A DNA stretch of 64,000 bases, from the NCBI RefSeq assembly GCF_963662255.1, contig NC_085051.1, forward strand, positions 52,305,101 through 52,369,100, in the 5' to 3' direction. Positions within the stretch are counted from its first letter, which is position 1; each line of letters opens with the position of its first letter. Source of the DNA: Cinclus cinclus (taxonomy: Eukaryota > Chordata > Aves > Passeriformes > Cinclidae). The position numbers and the translations under genes are program-made. This document shows positions 36,601 through 50,045 of the stretch, one piece after another. The notes under the pieces are model-generated. The model searched no databases. It saw only the letters and a program-made list of their open reading frames with translations, and was not told the DNA's origin.

Positions 36601-38291
36601 GAAATGGTAAGAGTGTGAGCTGTGCCCTTTCTTTCACAATGAGATGGAGAGGAAGAGTCAGCACCACAACAGCTGCCGTCTTTTCTGTCTCTGCAGCTCT
36701 TTCCTCTTGCCCTCCATTTATGTGCTCTTGTCTTTTTATTTTTTTTTTTTTTTTTTTTTTTAGCTCTGGAGCAACAGGGAACAACATCTCCTGTGGCCCA
36801 TTTAAAATAACCTTTTCCCTTTTTGCCAGCATGGACAGTTGTTGTCACCTCCAGTACCTTACAAGAACCAGTCAGAGAGTGACTTTCCCTGAGAGTAGGT
36901 CATCCTGTAAGCAGGAAAAATAATGAAGCCTGTTTCTCTGCAGTTCTATGTTCCTATCATGTAAAGGGCAGCATTGACTTTTAAGTTAATTATACTCAAA
37001 TCTACTGTTACCTCTGCATAAAGCTTAAAGCCCTGTCATGCCCTGCAACTTCCATGTTCTTCAGCCACTCTGCCTTCCTGACCTCCCCATGGCTGCTCTG
37101 CTGCCTTCAGCCTTTCATCCTCCTTTCCATCCTCTCTGCACTTTACAGCCTCTGTGTTTTTCTGCTGCTCCATATTTCTCTTGTGATTGTCTTGTCATTT
37201 CCTCCTCCTTTTTAACCCATCCCTTCCCATGACTTGATCATTCTCATTGAGGGGCTGTGTGAGCTGCTGCTGTCAGCATAACTAACAGCAGGCCTGTGGT
37301 TGAGCAGTAGCAACTCCCAGCATATGGGGAGCTCTAGGTAAACGTGGCAATACCTCACCCCTCTCCTCCACAACTGGTGAGCTCTCAAGGTCTTTCACAT
37401 CCCATTAACCACAACACTCTCCAGAACTCGCTGTGCTCCAGAGATGGGACCCATCAACAGCCCATCTCTACTGTTGACCATCTACTCACTGACCACAGTC
37501 CAGCTAGGGAATGTCCTTGTCCTGCTGCCTGCCATTGCACAGCTTTTTCACACAGCTCTGGACAGCACATGGCTCACCCCAGCACTTGATAGGGGGGAGA
37601 GTAGCTTAACATTAGTACCAGGGCTTCCATGACACAGCAGCTAAAGGTGGAAGAACTGAGCCACAGCTGCTCCCTGCTTCAGTCAGTCCTTTGCACTGTG
37701 CAGTACACTTCCTCAGTGGCTGCTATCTCTTATTATACATTTTTAATTGATTAATTTTTCATCCTTATCCTAAGGTCGTGCTTTCATGGCAGTCATTGTC
37801 AGCACCCCATGTTCATTTCATGTAAAGCTATATTTAGACATTTCCTGGATGACATATCCCTAATGTACAGCATCCTTTTATGGCTCATATTAAGTCAGAC
37901 TTCAGACCTTTAGGCCAGGATTTGGTTAGTCCTTGACTGGACCATAGGGTGGGCTGCTCTGGAGAAGCTTGTTGGTCCCACCACTGTGACCACAGTTACA
38001 CAGTTACATGATGTTTCCTGGTTTTGTCACACTGTTTTTGGCAGTGTAATATCTTGCCTTATTCCCCTCCTATTCCTGTGCCTGTCCACGGCTTGCTGCC
38101 CAAGGGTGGCTGTGAGGATTCTGTCTTTGGCCTTCACCAGAGCAGCTCTGCAGTGGCTGCTGTGGATGGTGTTAGTTGATGCTCTGGTGTACTCAGCACG
38201 GAGCTGTGTTTCCCCTTTGCTTTGCCCTTACAACACTCCACACATATTCACCCCTGCCATCCTGCTCTCACTTCTCCCCCTCCCCACCAAG
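33651..38291. other. gene-free stretch with a long poly-T
   Basis: No gene is supported. The 37.0-38.3 kb part is notably C/T-rich on the plus strand, giving several chance frames. A donor-like CAG|GTAAGT occurs at 34,852, but the preceding open segment is only a few codons long with no good acceptor. Confidence 0.55.
36739..36761. repeat. poly-T run of 23
   Basis: Twenty-three consecutive T, preceded by a T-rich stretch and directly followed by AG. No neighbouring sequence looks like a retrocopy or a LINE body, so it is not assigned to an element. The T-run plus AG would also look like a very strong plus-strand splice acceptor. Confidence 0.9.
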
Positions 38292-38408
38292 GATTTTAAA
38301 GCAAAGAGATATTCTAGAAATTGGGTAACAGGAGCAAAATCATCAGAAGTCAACTTGGGAAAGTCCAAACGACGGTCTCTGCTTTCGCCACTGTTTGTTA
38401 TAAATCCT
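38292..38408 (+). CDS. weak candidate coding exon, 39 codons
   Basis: A 117-nt open segment lies between a long pyrimidine tract ending CTTCTCCCCCTCCCCACCAAG and a donor reading CCT|GTAAGAAT. It is phase 0 at both ends in the frame starting GAT TTT AAA. The product is basic (DFKAKRYSRNWVTGAK, then SKRRSLLSPLFVINP) and matches no family I recognise. Unlike the 26.9-kb exon, the donor lacks the G at the last exon base, and the frame stays open on both sides (37986-38450), so open-frame status adds little. It shares strand and phase with the 26.9-kb exon, so both could belong to one transcript, but that is inference. Confidence 0.22.
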
Positions 38409-41400
38409 GTAAGAATTAATTTAAGCCTGAAGGACTTTGCTTTCTATTAAGTGCTCTTGAAATTGGTTAATGGGGGAAAGAAGGTTGAAGGGTGAGAGCT
38501 GTGCATTGCCCAGCTGATCTCATAAGCTTTATTTCTATAGGAAATGGGTATAAAATTTGAAAGGGAGAAAGTCATGTTAAAATAGCGGTTGTACTTGATC
38601 CTTCACATATCTGATGCTTTTAATACTTCCTCTCCCTTCCAATACATTAAGGGGGACACACAGGTCTGAGATGCTCTGTCTGAAGCCTCAAACTTCATTT
38701 GCCTACTGAAGTTGAATTAGCACTTTTGAGCCTCTGGGGCTGTGCCTTGCATCAGAAACAACACAGCTTGTTATCATCCCTGAACCCTGCTCCTATCTGC
38801 AGCTGTGTTACGTGATGGTGGGCGACAGGTGGAGGGAAACAGGATCTGTTCCAGAATATGTGAAAAGGTAGCTTTGACATATGATTAAATCAATAAGAGG
38901 AAGATGGATGAGCATTCATTACCTGCATTATGGAGGAGACTGTTTTAAGAGAAGGGAAAGTTTATGTTAGGACTCCCCTTTGTTGTAAAGCTGCTTGTCA
39001 GTCAGTTCTTTGGCTGCCACAGCTGGAAGTGTGTGTTTCAAGGTGAACTGTTGCTTATTTCAGTTTGCTTTAAAATGTTGCTTGGCAAACTGAGGTAGTT
39101 CAGGAGATGATTGATGAGCAATGAGACAAGCACGCAGCACAGACAGGCTGGACAGCTGGGATGACTTCAGCCTCAGTCCAGAGCTGATCCTATCATTTAA
39201 AGGGCAGGACTGGGTCAAAAGGAAAAGGGATGCTAAAGGAAAGAGAATGAATAAGGAAGAGAAATTGAGAGTTTCAAGGGCTCTGATACAGTAGTCACCA
39301 TAGTGATGATGAGGGAGAGAGGCAGAAGAGAGAGCAAAGTCAGTTGACAGTGAAAACAGTCAAGGTTTAAAAGGCAGCCTGATGGCTTTGTGCATGTCTG
39401 GGCACCCTAAAGACTCCATCTGTCATCTCCGAGCCTTTCTGCTGCTGCTGGTTTAATTCTGGAAAGATTAATTTCAAGTTATTATTTGGATCATCATGTC
39501 AAAGTTACAATTAACTTTAGTTAAAGAATATTCCCTTTTGATACAAGTGACTCTTGGCTAAACCTGACCAACTTTGTGTTGAGATTGGTGTGGGAAAAAA
39601 ATCCTTGTGGCTTCCTTCCTGTCTTTTAGTAGTTCCTTTGAGTAGTTAGTGCATTTTCTTGCTGTGGAAGGTAGATTGCCCTACTGATGGGGTAATTAAA
39701 ACACGGCTGCACAGCAGCCACAGGAGCATCTTCAGGTCTCTGGCAGACTCCCAGTGCATGGAGATGGCAAGGGAACATCAGAAGAAGATCCCAAAAACCA
39801 CTATACTGAGATGCCAGTTATCAAAAATAGGAGGCACTGAAAAGAGGAGACACCCTTGGATATCCATTACCACTTTAGAAGAAACTGCATCAATTTAAGA
39901 CATGATCATCCCTTCAGCTGTTTGAGTTGGTCACACCCCTGCCGAGGTTCCCATTGTCACACCACAGCAGCTCACCTGAGCACTCCTCACCTGCCCCAGG
40001 GCAATGTCAGACCTCTGAGGCAGGTGAGGTGTGACACAAGAAGCTCTGCCAGCCCTGCTAAGGGAAAGCAACAGTTTTCAGGCCAGGAGTTGTAGCTGAA
40101 GGACAAGGACATTCCTTACACTGCCACAGCTACATTTGCAAGAGGCCACCTGACCAAAGCTTTAAATCCATCCTTTCTCATGGGAGAGACATATGACTGC
40201 ACACCACCAGGCAGTGCCTGTCTCCTTTCAGAATTCAAACTGCAGCTTGATGCCTGAAACGTTGCTTTATTGTGCTAGGATGTTGTTGTTTGTGCTGTTT
40301 TTGTGTCAGCTGCTGGAGATGACACAAGAGGCAGGGGTTAGAGCACTTGACAAAGAGATCCATTCACCTCCTGTCAGTCAGCAGAGCACTGAGCCAGAGC
40401 TGGAACTATGCTACAAGGGAAGATCCTGAAGACCTTTCAAAGCTTTTATCTGTTGCATGAACTAATTAGAAATTCTTGAGGGGCAACAAAGGGGGAGAAT
40501 AATTGTTCCAGATATTACAGTTCCTAATATCTCTGAATCTCAGCATCCCAGGCCATCCCTATTAATTTAGCTAGTCATGCCTAGACTTGTTCAGTCTTTG
40601 TCTTCTCAGAACTTTATTCCAGACAGCAGGGTTTCTCTGAACTGTTGGGAAAGAGACCTAGAAGATTAAAGACTAAAAAGTCAGACTTATTCCAGTTATT
40701 ACTGGAATACTCCAAGGGCACAAGAATTTGACACTGGTTATTAAGTGTGTTATTGCTATCCCCTTGAAGGCTTCAGGTTATGCTGTATTTACTGTGATCC
40801 TTTTACTTGCACCTGTCTCTTGTAATGCTTCATGGTAAAATCCTCTAGTGTTGTCTTTTTTAATCTCTTTCTTTAGAAATTATGTAAATTTTAGATTTTC
40901 AAACCTGTTTTCCTCAACCTTCTTCAATAAGAAAAGGCCTTTGAGTACGCCATGAGATCTCTGGGGATTTTTCTATTTTTTGCCTAATTTTTAAGTGTGT
41001 GGAATGGACTGAGCCTGGATTGACTTCCTGTTCAATAAATATCCTCACCGGAATATTCCCATTCCATTTGGGTTGTAAAACCAAGCCTACTGTTGGAGGA
41101 AAAGTGGGTCAAGCCAAATTAGCCCCCTTCCTTTGGTCTCTTCAGCAGACCAGAGCATGTTAAAATTCTTTATTCTTGAACCCTGCAGTTCTGGACAGAT
41201 TTCAGACTTCTTCAGCCCTCCAACAAATGTCTTAAAATGTGCGGGTGAAGTGCACTGCATGATGGACAATGAAACTGTGTACTAGAATCATCAGAGGAAC
41301 ATACAGACCCTTGCTCCTGCATGTTTTTTTACTGTATTTCAATACTCTGTGTTATTTGTAGTTTCATGCACCAACAAGGGCTCCAATTGCAGCATGGCTG

Positions 41401-43784
41401 TCTCCAATAACCCAACCCTGGGTGTTTATTTTGACAAAGATGTCACAGTGATAGCTGGTGTGGGACACAGGCTTGGAGGTGACAGAGATATAAAGGGAAA
41501 TTATACAAGCACAAGAGAGAAAAAACAGGGATGAACGTGATTGAGAGATGGCTGGTCTTTGGTGCAAAGGCATTGGCTGTGTAGAAAGAAAACAGTACTT
41601 GGATGGAAACTCAAGAGTTGGAGGTTATAATGAGAGAGAGACTGATCCCTGAAAAACAGAGATTGAAGTTAAAACAACAGGAAAAATGAGCAGCATGACA
41701 GGAAGTAGGGTCCCCTTGAGGGGAATGCCCATCAAGATGTGCAACACCCCCCATCAGGGCATGGAAAAGCATCCAGGCTGCTGAGCCTCACTCTTCTGTT
41801 GTGGTTAAACAGCAGTGGTGCTGTGTTGGCAGGAGAGGAGCTCTTCCTCCTGAGCTCCTGGCATTGCAGCACTGTGAAAAGCTGCTCTCTTTGGTCAAGC
41901 AGTAGACGTCTGTGGAGCGGATGCAAAGAGTCTTCTCTATCTGAGTGTGAGAATATGAATTACTCTGAATGACACAATAACAAAAATTTAAAAATCAGTC
42001 GTCACTCTCCTTGCCCTCAACCCAAAATAGAAATCCACATGAACAAGTGAAATGAGGTTGAAGTTCAGGTGATTCAGAAATTCAGATGACTCAGAAAAAT
42101 GTCAGAATAAAGATGGTGTTATTATGCAGTCCTTAGTGGGATACTATTCTTTCTGAAAGACTTGAATTTCTCTGATACACAAGATGGTCAAAGGACCCCT
42201 TAGTAATTTTGTTTTATCTTCACTATTTAATGTGTGGTGCCCTACACATTTATTTTGTGTTATGCAGGCATGTTTGAAAAGCCATCTGTTTCCTCCTAAG
42301 TAAGGGTACTATATATTTGTTTTTCTCTGGTATATACTTTTTTTCTGTCCTTTGAATCTCAGCTGGATGATTCTCTTAGGCAGTAAACAGGATTTTAAAA
42401 GAGGGTTTGAGGGTTAAGTGCTCTTGGCTTTGGAGGATTTGAGAGTAACCATGTAAGACCTCTGTCCCTCTACTTTTTGTCAGTGATGTGCTAGCTCAAG
42501 TCCTAAAATTTCTCTCTCTGATACTCATCACTGCTGCTCTTGAGGGCTTCACAAACACTCAATGGATCTTCATATCAGCTTGGCAAGGGTTTCATTTTGC
42601 TCTGTTGTTTTTGGGAAGAATAGAAGTTAGGTGGGTCTTTAGAAATAAATTTCATAATCCATCTTTCATCTTTGATTATAGGGTGAATCTATCCAAGCAA
42701 AGACCTTGCCAATAGCATTCTGGTAGCATAATAGCTAATGCCTTCTGATTATGAATTAGAGGACTGCAAGTATGATTCCTGGACTGTGTTTCTTTTGCAG
42801 GTTGCATGTTTTCCCTTCTCATTGAAGGTGTTTGAAGCACAGCATGCTGAGTGTGCAAATACCCACTTTTCAGCTACTTTCTATAGGACTTGGTTTCTGT
42901 AGCACCGAGTTCCTCTTTAAGGATAAAGTGAAATACAGATCTGGAAGGCAGGAGTCCCTCTTGCTGCATGCTTCATATTTAAACCTCAACAGAATGATGT
43001 CTTACTCAGAGAGGCAGCAGATCCTGTGGAAAAAAATGTGATTGCATCCTAAAGGGCTTCAGAATACACATTCAGAAGCAGGGCAGAAGGGATATCAGAA
43101 AAACTGAAGTTGCACATACAGGCAATATTAGTACTTCCTCAGTCCCCCAGTCACATTGTTGTTACTAGATTTTGATAAAAATGATGGAAGTAGAAATGGA
43201 ATGACAGATACACTTAGCAGAACTGGTATCAATTCACTGCAAAATATATAAACTGTGAGCAATAAAGTCAGATTATTTCACTGGATTTACTCTGGGTGTA
43301 CCCTAGTGTAACCCAGAACAGACTGTGGTCCAGTGGGTATGAGAGAAGTGAGACTTTAAAGAAATAAATCTCATCTATTTCAAGTTTTATTAGCTTCTAT
43401 TTCCATTGTGCCTTTCAATTTTTATATTTGTCATATACTGGAACTTGCCTAGATGAAAGCTTTAGCCTTCATTGTATTACAGAGTTTTTTGTAAAGACTA
43501 GATGATGTTTTTAAAAAGCTGAGAATAGACAATACATGTAATTGTTTATAGTGAGCTTACTCTTGGCTCAATTTAGCCTTTAGCATGACAAAGAATTTTA
43601 TCCAAAAGCATAATGAGTCTATATGGTATTGCCAAGCTGAATGATTTAAAAATAATGAGTCAGATCTTTACAAAAAAAGTACGAAAGGGACTTCTAGTTA
43701 TAATGTTTAGGAGTGAATATGTGCTCAATTAATTTTGCTTTGCCTTCTGATTCTCAGCCTTTGCAGTGTGCTCTGTTTATATTT
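38409..43784. other. gene-free stretch
   Basis: No gene or assignable repeat. A perfect 9-bp inverted repeat (TATTCCAGT and ACTGGAATA with a 4-bp loop) lies at 40688-40709 and is too short to read as a terminator or hairpin gene. Confidence 0.6.
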
Positions 43785-43849
43785 TTAAGCTTCTATCTAT
43801 AACACATATATATATATAATGTCTATCTATGACTTAAGCTTCTATCTAT
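43785..43849. repeat. 16-bp direct repeat flanking a (TA)n tract
   Basis: TTAAGCTTCTATCTAT occurs at 43785-43800 and again at 43834-43849, with a short (TA)n run (about 43806-43818) and another TCTATCTAT between them. It looks like a local duplication next to a slippage-prone tract. Confidence 0.85.
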
Positions 43850-46439
43850 TAGATCATAATATCTATGAGAGCAGGAAAATTACTGCCCTTTTGTTTATAT
43901 GAAAGAAAAATGGGAGTTTTTTACATAATCATGTCATTCCAAGAGCTGGTACTTTGAGGAAAAAGCCTCAAATATCACAGAATTTATGATAAAGATTGTG
44001 AGAATCGGCAATCTGTAGTTCCTCGGGTGTGTTTGAGGTTTAGAAATGTCCTTCTTATAAATAAAAAACTTCCTGAGGTCTATAAAAGATGCAAAGCTAT
44101 ATTTTAGCAGCAATACCATTGGAAATAATCTTTCTGCAGGGAAAGATGCAGATTGCCACCTTCTCTCTCCACATCCACTGAAATGGGAGGCCCAGCTAAT
44201 GAAAAATAGCTCTGCTCTCAGCTGAGTCTGTTACCACGGTATGGATTGGGAGTGACTCCAAGAAAGGGAGTGCAAATATCACAGCTTTCCACTTGGAATC
44301 TAAGACCAAAATGTTTTCTGATACCTTGGGGAAACTGCAGGAAGGAGGGATGCTGGGTTTTGGCTTTATGACTGTGTAGTATCTTAAACAGCCCAGGAGA
44401 GGTCTGGGGCCTCTTTCTGCTCTGGATTACGTTGGTGTCAGTCTGCAGTAATTGCACAAAGACAAATTAGCATTCCCCAGGTAAGAATGAGGCCAAAGAA
44501 GAATTTTCTTTTTGTGGCTTTTAATTCAGTGCAAAGATGACATAAGATTTTGTGCATTTTAACTCGCATCTGTTTGCAACAGATTTAATTCAGGATGCGA
44601 AAGCATTTTTCTTAGCAGCTGCAGCAGACATTGAGGACTGAACTCAGGAAAGCAGTACAGGATCAGGAAAAGGTTCTTATCTCTCTGGGATACAAACTAG
44701 GAAGGATGAAAAAGTAGAGGAACTGGGAACTGCTGTGGTGTGACCTAGGGAATGATGAAGTGCTGTTGTCTCAGCTCCCTAAGACTCCAGAGAGTTCAGC
44801 TATTCCATTTGAGGCTGAACACAGTAGCTCCTTGTCCTCAAACCCACTGCAACATTTGCCTGCTATTATTAAAGTGAGAGGGCTGTCCTTAGAATATTTT
44901 GGGGCTCCTTTAGCTCCATCTGCTAAAATTACAAGAGTGTCTGGGCTTGTCTGCAGTTTGACAACAGGTTCTGTTCTATTATTATCTGTTCTTATGAACA
45001 AATAAATGCAAAATTCATTTTTATTTGTAAATAATCTTTGCTTTCTACATTGTCAGGAGATTACTAATCATGTCCTGTAAGCTGACCTCTCCTTAAACCT
45101 TCTGCTGCTCCAAGGGTTCTTCATGGAGCTGCAGCCTAAACAACGTTTCTGAGTTTCAAAGGCAGCTAGAGCAAAGTAACCCCCCTCTGACCATTTGTCA
45201 GCAGGGAGATGCCTGTGACTGAGACACTATCCCATGGCTACAGATGACCACTGCTGAGAGAAGTAGCTCATATATTTACTGTGGAATATCTTTGAGCCGG
45301 TTTTGTCAGGCACACTCCTTTCCAATCATCTGAAGGCTCCAAGGGAAGTTTTCTAATACTCTCAGCTCAGGCCTTTGCAAAATCTTAGCTAGTATTTCAC
45401 CACCTCCACAAAGAGGTCTTCCAGCATCTGGAAGAGCAGGAAGGGCTACTTCTCTAGTGGACATGGCTCTTGTGTGGGCTGGTGCCAACAGAACTCGTCT
45501 GTTTTCCCCAATACCAAAACAGCAGCCACTGCTGTGGAATTGAAGATTATATCCAGTAACTGAAGACACAATGTCCAACAGGTCTGTCTGGCTTTCTCTT
45601 GCTCCTTGGGCTTTCATGGGGATCTGCACCCAAAAACCTGAATAGTTCCTTGTGATCAAGAAACTCAAAGTAGCTCCCAAATCAAGGCAGCTCTCTTCCA
45701 AATGCTGCACATGAAAGACTCACAGCTCTTGAATCATTGCTGCCTCATGCTAATCATTGGAACTGGGTTCTTTCTAGCTCTTGTTAATTACTGTCTAGCT
45801 TATATATTGCAATCACAGAGATAGTAAAGATTATGCAAATGCTGATTAGGGTGTAATGTGGGCAGAGCATTCATCATAACCAGCAAGAAGGGAGAAGAAG
45901 GGAAGCTTGATTCATAGGAGCTAGGCTGAAATTGTTCTGAGGGCACTTGGATTTTACTTTTTTTACTTGAAAAGTGAGCATATTTGATATAGAGAATCTG
46001 AAACTGAGCAAGGAAAATATTTGAATATAATCTTGCTTCCCTGAAGATACATTTGAACTAGATACCTGCCCTTGGGTTTTAACAATGCAGTATGTGGGGG
46101 TTGCTAAGACAGCCAGTTGTTTTCATCTCAGGACAGCTGCTCTCTTCCCAATACCACCTGGAGCACATTCAGTCGTTTTGTTCATATGCACAGGTTGAAA
46201 ACCTCCCCAACCCCTGTGATAAAAAAATTTATGTGAAAGTGAAATAATTCTAAATATCATCCACTTAATATGCTGATGTCTTCTAACTCTCAAGACCCAG
46301 GTGGATAAATAGAATCCAGCTCAGAGGTATCTTCAGACAAGCAGCTGGATAATTACTGCTTCTCTAGCATTTCCTCATTTTATCCATACTGGCATGAGAC
46401 AGAATGAATGGTACCTGGGAAACTATAAATTTGAATTAC
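43850..46439. other. gene-free stretch
   Basis: A 134-codon minus-strand frame at 45306-45710 is the longest. It contains no recognisable domain. A CAG|GTAAGA donor-like site at 44481 has no convincing exon before it. Confidence 0.55.
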
Positions 46440-48040
46440 CATTTTCCTATAAAAGGTGAGAAAATTGCTAAGGACAGTGGGAAAAACTGTGGAGTCACAA
46501 GAGGCAGATCAAAAAGGGACTACAAGCTTTAAGGAAAATTTCAGAGAGAAGGACTTGATGCTGTCATATAGATGTGCATGTCTTGAATCCCACAAGTGTG
46601 GATCTGCTAGAGGGCTGGATGTATGTCAAGAGAAAGGAAACCATTGTGGCAAGAGAAGTGTTTTCCTCTAGGCTTCCAGAACAACTGTTCTTTATAGGGT
46701 GATTCTCCTGACTGGATTCTCTTCAGGAATCTGCCAGGGCAGCAAACACACAAGTTCCATCCTGTGTAACCTCTTCAGTACTGAAATCTGGTTGGTCTGC
46801 CTGGGTCAGGCTGCATGTGAATTCAGGACAGAATACTTCAGGCTTTGGAAATGCACCTTTTATGGACAATTTAGTCACAACAAAACAACATCCAGAGGCT
46901 CAAACAGCCTTCCAGAATACTCTGAAATATTCTTTTAGAACTACCTAGAGCACTGCCAATAAAAGGGGGGGTGAAAAAACCTCTCAGACCTGTTCTGATG
47001 CTCTGACAGCCCTGGGGGTAAGGAACACGGTTAAGCTGACAGTCAGGAAAATTATGAGACAGTGACCACCTCCCAATCATCTCAAATGCTCAAATTATTC
47101 CTAAGCCTGATTCTCACAGATTGTTTGGTGTTCCCATGACTACATGCAGAAAAGGTGAAAGCAAAAGTGGTTACATCATTCTGAAGAAAGAGCTTCTATT
47201 GATTACTGAAGAAGAGCCCATAACAATGTCTACAGTAATGAAAGACTCTCAGCATAAAAGGTCTACCCACCTGGTCTTTCTGAAAATACTAGGTAAGGCT
47301 TTTTCTCTTGTCTGATTAGGTTCTGGGATTCTTGATGGAGAATAGATCCCAAGAATATCAGGATTTCCTAAGGATGTTTCATCCAGAAAATGAAGGCATC
47401 TATATAAATCAATACAGCTGTCATATTCATGTCAGCCTTTTACTTTGCCAGGTTTCAACAGAATCCTTGCAGTTGCTAGTTACAAACTTGCATAAAAATG
47501 GACACTTTATGTCTGGAGAAATCTTTTGGACCAAATCCTTATTCCTGATAAAGCTTCTTTGTGCTGCTCTAAAGTCACAAAGCAGCCTTTAAGATGCTTT
47601 TATTGGTTATATTCAGCTTCAGCTGTCACAGGGGACTCTCCATATGGCGGAGAGCTGATCTTGCTGAGTTTCCCATCACAGCTCTGATTTTGCAGCCATA
47701 CCAAGAGGCGGATGTATGGCTGAGGCATTTCTGTGCTCTAGTAACTCCCTGCTGTGGAGCTGCATCTTGTCTCCTTTTCCAGGCACAGCTTAGAGTTCAC
47801 ACGAACCACTTCACAGGCCTCTTTGGGATTCCACTGACATGTACTCCAAAATTTCGTTTGACTCCAAAGTCAGTTTGGCATGGGCACAATGGCAGTCTTG
47901 ATAATAGGGGAGCCTGGGGACCTCAATATATATTTAATAGTCTCAACAAGAAAGTAAGAAAGCCGAAGATTACTGAGACACAGTTGTGTTATGTCATACT
48001 AATACTCCCTGTCAAGTGTGAAGTAGCTCTATAAGTTGAC
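46440..48040 (+). other. run of successive plus-strand ORFs, status unclear
   Basis: Five open frames follow one another on the same strand (46456-46671, 46699-46938, 47121-47315, 47332-47592, 47594-48034). None has a motif I recognise. The middle one contains an exon-like piece (47120-47292) with a TTCTCACAG acceptor and a CTAG|GTAAGG donor, coding for a peptide that includes SGYIILKKELLLITEEEP. This could be the decayed remains of an old element or gene, or a chance low-stop region. Confidence 0.2.
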
Positions 48041-50045
48041 TTGGGAATTAAAATTAACTTGAAAGAAAAGAAAAATATTACATAGCAAATTCAGAAAGGC
48101 ATATATAACTTACTTCTGGAAGAGTCGGGGAATGTTTTACCCTAAATGCTTGTCACTTGGAAAACCGTCACTTTTTAGGAAATTAAAGTAGAAAATCATA
48201 GGTTGGGCAAGGGAATTTTTTCCCTAAATAAATGGGCTATCACATTAGATATTATTGCCTAGACATAAACCATGAGGAGCCCCTATATCATATATAGGAA
48301 GCAATAAATGAATGTGCATTCCCACGACACAGGTCCTCTTAGGCAGAGCTCCAGGAATAAAAAAAGGATATAAATTCAATGATTTTTATTATTCTGTTAA
48401 TAAGCATCTTCAATCCAGGGCACGGGATGAGGAAGCTGCAAGTCAAGAAAGTGTCTCAGTGTCAGAAATGTAGAAACTGGCTCCTGCTAAGTGTTACTGA
48501 GATCCACAATATGTATTGATTAGAAAAAACCCCATAATCACCTTCTGCAGAAACTGTGGAGCAGCCATGTGAAGCACACAAAGCACAACATTTAGAGCTA
48601 GCATTCCATATAGAAGCAGTGCCAAATTGCACCTGAAACAGCAGGGTTTATAAGGATGCACTGTACCATTCCGAACTACAAATGTTTAGCTGAATGACTG
48701 TTAATTGCAATAAGCAAATTCACACAAGAAACTATGGTTTGCTGCCCTCTTTCCCTCTCTCAGGTTTACCTCCAGAATTAAAAATAACCTGTTCATGCCA
48801 CCTGTGGGAAGATAGGATTGAGAATGATCCTCCTCTACAAACACATAATGACCACTTTGTTCAGGAGATCTCAAAGCAATAACTTTTCTGCATCCCCACT
48901 CATCAAGAGTCACCAAACCCTTTTTTGGTAAGATGTAATAAACTTGAGAGCTGCAGTAAAAGGCTAAACCTCTCAAGCACAGTATCAGAGAAAACTATAA
49001 CCAGTATCCACGCAGCAACATATTTACCAAATAAATCTCCCAGAAGATTCTGAGAAGGTGGCAGGGGAACACAAAACAGTCCTTTTCCAGGCTTACCTGA
49101 GGGAAGAGTTTTTTGTGATGACACAAATTTGGCAATCACAGTATGCCTGTGAGCAAGATCCATCACAAACCACCTGATGACTTAATGTCACCAGCCCTTT
49201 CTACATCCTGTCTCTGACTAATTTCCAGTGCCTCACAGACAGTTGAAGAAACCTCACAAACCAAATGTAGATGGGGCAGAGGACCAGAAATAGGCCTGAA
49301 ACTCAGGAATTATTACAGTACAATGTCAAAGGTCAGCAGCTCAGATCCCCTTTGGACACAACAAAGCATCATGCCCTGATTTAAAATCAGGTAGGTGTTT
49401 GTTCCTGGAGTACTGTTTGTTTGCTTTTGGAATGGTTAGCAAGCTTTTCAATCTAAGTATACTCATGACCAATTTATGACCATGCATCACTGTGCTAACA
49501 TAATATTTTAATTTAAATAGTACTCTTTTTTTTTATATTTACTGTGTGAATTGCACTATTTTGGCTTAATTTGGCTAGTTGAGGAAGCTAAGTTCCTTGC
49601 TTCAGCTTCCATACAAGAATTCAGATATTCTGCTCCCTTGCCACCCCAGTATTCCTGCTCTGCGCCTGTGGCAACCTGAGTCACTTTTCTGACCATAAGT
49701 CACCAGCACTGGATACAATTTTCCAAACAAGGTTCCTCAGCTGTACTGTGTAAAGCCATATTAATACTTCCCTCTCTCTGCAAAAAATACCATGCGTTGT
49801 GCATCGCAGACTCAAGTGAGTCTTTTCCATAGCCGTTCTGCTGGCAGCTCACAGTCATTTTCTCATGAAGGAATTCACTTCCACAGTAAGGTCAGAGCAG
49901 TAGACCCAAGGCTACCAGCATCACCACCCTCCTTCTTTCACTACACTATTTTAGGCACAGGGCATTGCTTCTAGCCTTTTTAACCTTGAACAAATCCTTG
50001 CTTTGGCAATTGTTATTTGCTGCTCCTTCTAATATCTCCAAGTAA
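48041..50045. other. gene-free stretch, A/C-rich on the plus strand
   Basis: No gene is supported. A minus-strand CAG|GTAAGC donor-like site at about 49,096 follows a short open segment without a clear acceptor. Some of this could be undetected old LINE sequence next to the CR1-like fragment that follows. Confidence 0.5.

Noticed and set aside
36739..36761. Poly-T as the tail of a minus-strand retrocopy
   Set aside because: No spliced gene copy, polyadenylation signal or target-site duplication could be seen beside it.
40688..40709. Inverted repeat as a hairpin RNA or terminator
   Set aside because: Nine-base arms are common by chance, and rho-independent terminators do not apply in this kind of genome.
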